Source of the DNA: Calditrichia bacterium
GTDB taxonomy: Bacteria > Calditrichota > Calditrichia > RBG-13-44-9 > J075
Assembly: GCA_028284445.1 (NCBI GenBank)
Contig: JANQRS010000038.1
Coordinates: 1-32,597 of the forward strand
Direction of reading: 5' to 3'
Length of the DNA: 32,597 nucleotides
The translations under genes were made by a program, and so were the position numbers. The notes beneath the pieces were generated by a model. It searched no databases and was not told the DNA's origin. It saw nothing but the letters and a program-made list of their open reading frames with translations. The stretch's first letter is position 1. Each line of letters begins with the position of its first letter. Shown piece by piece: positions 30,940-32,597 of the stretch.

Positions 30940-31962
30940 CTACGACGACGTCGTGCTATGACGCTGAATCGCCCAATCGATCAGATGTAGGGCAGCAGGA
31001 AGATTTTCTTCAAAAGTCGGTTGAATTTCGCTTTCCGGCAGCTCAAATCCCGGGAAGCTGCTCCGCGGCCGCAATTCAATTGTAAAGCCAACGGTGGACA
31101 ATACGCCGTATAGCCAGTCAATGGTATCACCACTCGCCAAATAGAGATCGGACGCCTGCTGCGGTACGTAGGTGGCATTATGAACGACCTGAATTTTGTC
31201 GCGGAGCGCTCGCGCCAGATCAGAAAGCAAGGCTTCATCCGGTGGAGCAGCATAGGTAGATCCCCAGGGATAGAGAATTAGCTGACTGAAATTGTGATAG
31301 CTGATCAATGCCGTCGGCGCCTCGCGCTGCACAAAATCACGCACTGCCTGGGTTTCCGGCTCGGAGAAAGCGGATGGACCGCGATAGGTATCGGAGAAAC
31401 TATCGCCTGAAGAACCGGGACCGCCCCAATTGTAACCGTAGTTGCGATTGAGGTCTACCCCAAAAGTGCCGTCGCCATTGTTGCGGCGATTCTTGCGCCA
31501 GAGGCGGTTATTGGTGATAGAATATTGATGTCCATCCGGATTGACCATCGGCACCACCCAAACTTCGGCATTGTCGATCAAGGTGGAAATCGCCGGATCC
31601 GTTGCGTAGTTTTCAATCATATGCTTGGCAATCAGGTACGGCACGTCAGCGGCAATCCATTCCCGGGCATGATGAGTGCCCAGCAAGATCACAGTTGCCT
31701 CATCCTCGTCCTGATCGACATTATCGCTAATTTTGATCGCCCATAAATCGCGATTCTCAAGCGATTTTCCAATAGTCGAAATTTGTGCGATATCAGGATG
31801 GGCTGCCGCCAGGGCATGCAGGCCGGCATCTATTTCAGCATAGTTATGATACAAACCGATGTTGGGGTCGGAAGGCGGCGTACCCGTTCCACCACCCGGA
31901 CAAGACAGAAGGAGCGAAAGCGTAGAGATCAAGAACAGTCGAATCAATATGGTACGCATCAT
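30940..31962 (-). CDS. M14-family zinc carboxypeptidase lipoprotein
   Basis: 340 aa. A lipoprotein signal with lipobox LLSC puts C21 at the mature N-terminus, followed by a short Gly/Pro linker directly into the catalytic domain. There is no prodomain. Zinc ligands are H98 and E101 (HHARE) and H223 (SYHNFSQ); the catalytic Glu is E296 (GFTIELRP). Substrate-binding segments NPDGHQYS and GVDLNRNYGYNW are intact. It removes C-terminal residues from peptides at the envelope. The first ATG overlaps the stop of the upstream gene by four bases (ATGA), with AGGGGAGGG before it. Confidence 0.95.
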   Translation of the reverse strand: MMRTILIRLFLISTLSLLLSCPGGGTGTPPSDPNIGLYHNYAEIDAGLHALAAAHPDIAQISTIGKSLENRDLWAIKISDNVDQDEDEATVILLGTHHAREWIAADVPYLIAKHMIENYATDPAISTLIDNAEVWVVPMVNPDGHQYSITNNRLWRKNRRNNGDGTFGVDLNRNYGYNWGGPGSSGDSFSDTYRGPSAFSEPETQAVRDFVQREAPTALISYHNFSQLILYPWGSTYAAPPDEALLSDLARALRDKIQVVHNATYVPQQASDLYLASGDTIDWLYGVLSTVGFTIELRPRSSFPGFELPESEIQPTFEENLPAALHLIDWAIQRHSTTSS

Positions 31963-32399
31963 TTCTTCCCTCCCCTCTTTTTAGCATCCATCGCCATAAT
32001 TTTCACGTCGAAGCCTTGCTTTTTCAAGCGATTGATATAGAGGTCGTACGCCTGTCCAACCACGGTTTCGCCTTCGATATCCCACAGATCGACACCCATA
32101 TCGACGATGGTTTGCACATCGCCGGAGTCCCTAAGGGCAATATGAACAAAGCGTTGAACCAATTCTACTTCTTCAAAAGATGTGGCGCCCTGCGCTGCTG
32201 CAGCGCTGCCGCCACGAAAGATTACATAGTCAGGTTGCTGGACAATAATTTCTGCGCCGGCATCGATCAACTGCTGCACATCTGCGCTACTGCTAATCAT
32301 CATTTTTTGTAGTTTTGCAGGTGCATTGTCCTGGGCAATAAGCATTGATGCAACAGCCAGCAGAAGCAGGGATGCAACCAGCAATCCGTATTTAACCAT
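31959..32399 (-). CDS. Exported protein resembling a free-standing M14 prodomain
   Basis: 146 aa with a signal peptide (residues 1-22, cleavage near MLIAQ). The mature part has two related units: SSADVQQLIDAGAEIIVQQP with YVIFRG, and SGDVQTIVDMGVDLWDIEG with YINRLKKQGFDVKIM. The pattern (DVQ..x..G.D....G, then ..L...GF.V) is that of the N-terminal propeptide found on many secreted M14 carboxypeptidases. Here it is a separate gene, translationally coupled (ATGA overlap) to an M14 gene that lacks one. It may fold, inhibit or localise the enzyme (inference). AAGGGGG lies before the ATG. Confidence 0.75.
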   Translation of the reverse strand: MVKYGLLVASLLLLAVASMLIAQDNAPAKLQKMMISSSADVQQLIDAGAEIIVQQPDYVIFRGGSAAAAQGATSFEEVELVQRFVHIALRDSGDVQTIVDMGVDLWDIEGETVVGQAYDLYINRLKKQGFDVKIMAMDAKKRGGKK

Positions 32400-32499
32400 A
32401 AAATGGCCCCCTTACGAGTCGTCAGTGATTCATGAAATAATTCCAATGACAGAAAAGTAGAGCAATGTATGGGATAATTTTGGGGATTGCCAGAATAAA

Positions 32500-32597
32500 C
32501 ATTGAAGCATTGAAGCATTGAAGCATTGAAGCATTGAAGCATTGAAGCATTGAAGCATTGAAGCATTGAAGCATTGAAGCATTGAAGCATTGAAGCA
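32500..32597. repeat. Perfect octamer tandem array (CATTGAAG), cut by the window edge
   Basis: About 12.25 uninterrupted copies of the 8-bp unit CATTGAAG run to the last base. It starts 100 bp upstream of the prodomain-like gene's ATG. The plus strand has TGA in every frame; the minus strand is open in all frames, which creates a spurious long ORF with an 8-residue repeat. Confidence 0.97.

Noticed and set aside
32300..32590. Long minus-strand ORF with a repeated MLQCFNAS octapeptide
   Set aside because: It is the octamer array read in an open frame, plus the start of the real gene in another frame; it has no ribosome site and its repeat follows from the DNA period.

Overview
The window reads as bacterial chromosomal DNA from a Gram-negative-type (diderm) organism. 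Several products carry lipoprotein signal peptides, and there is a complete tripartite RND efflux operon. One secreted propeller protein ends in a FlgD-like / type A (type IX secretion) sorting domain with the NPFN signature. That domain, the many predicted lipoproteins and exported hydrolases, and the odd intergenic repeats suggest a member of the FCB lineage such as Calditrichota/KSB1-like bacteria. This placement is inferred from style, not from a marker gene. No rRNA, tRNA, phage or CRISPR locus was seen.

Layout. 229-2896 (minus): exported DUF4412-like protein, an unrecognised protein, a SnoaL-like protein and an SH3-like lipoprotein. 3115-5257 (minus): tight operon YaiI-family protein > HipA-like kinase > DUF3037 > micro-ORF > AAC(6')-like acetyltransferase. 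5486-10976 (minus): exported protein of unknown function, lipoprotein sulfatase, ACT-domain protein, S9 peptidase. 11185-12713: divergent DUF1203 gene and sterol-desaturase-family gene. 12815-15009 (minus): SpoIIAA/STAS-like protein, DUF4287-DUF5655 protein, GNAT and Qnr/McbG-like pentapeptide protein. 15266-17862 (minus): flavin reductase, amidohydrolase, DUF1080 lipoprotein. 17932-18448: a DUF559 nuclease gene between two copies of the same long palindrome. 18524-27589 (plus): BlaI-type repressor and M56 metallopeptidase, then TetR repressor, TolC-like channel, adaptor and RND permease. 27810-32399 (minus): sorting-domain propeller protein, BNR-repeat lipoprotein, M14 carboxypeptidase and a free-standing protein resembling an M14 prodomain.

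The most unusual layer is not protein-coding. Seven intergenic sites hold tandem arrays of 7-bp or 8-bp words. Some are perfect: CGATTGA, TCAACGG, AACGATC and CATTGAAG. Others are diverged but keep strict 7- or 8-bp phasing and switch between the two periods inside one array. Internal arrays start within about 25 bp of a gene's 3' end or run through its stop codon. Both ends of the window lie inside such arrays, which is probably why the sequence stops there.

The best candidates for undescribed systems are the array family, the palindrome-bounded DUF559 unit, the HipA-like kinase/DUF3037 operon and the translationally coupled prodomain-like/M14 peptidase pair.
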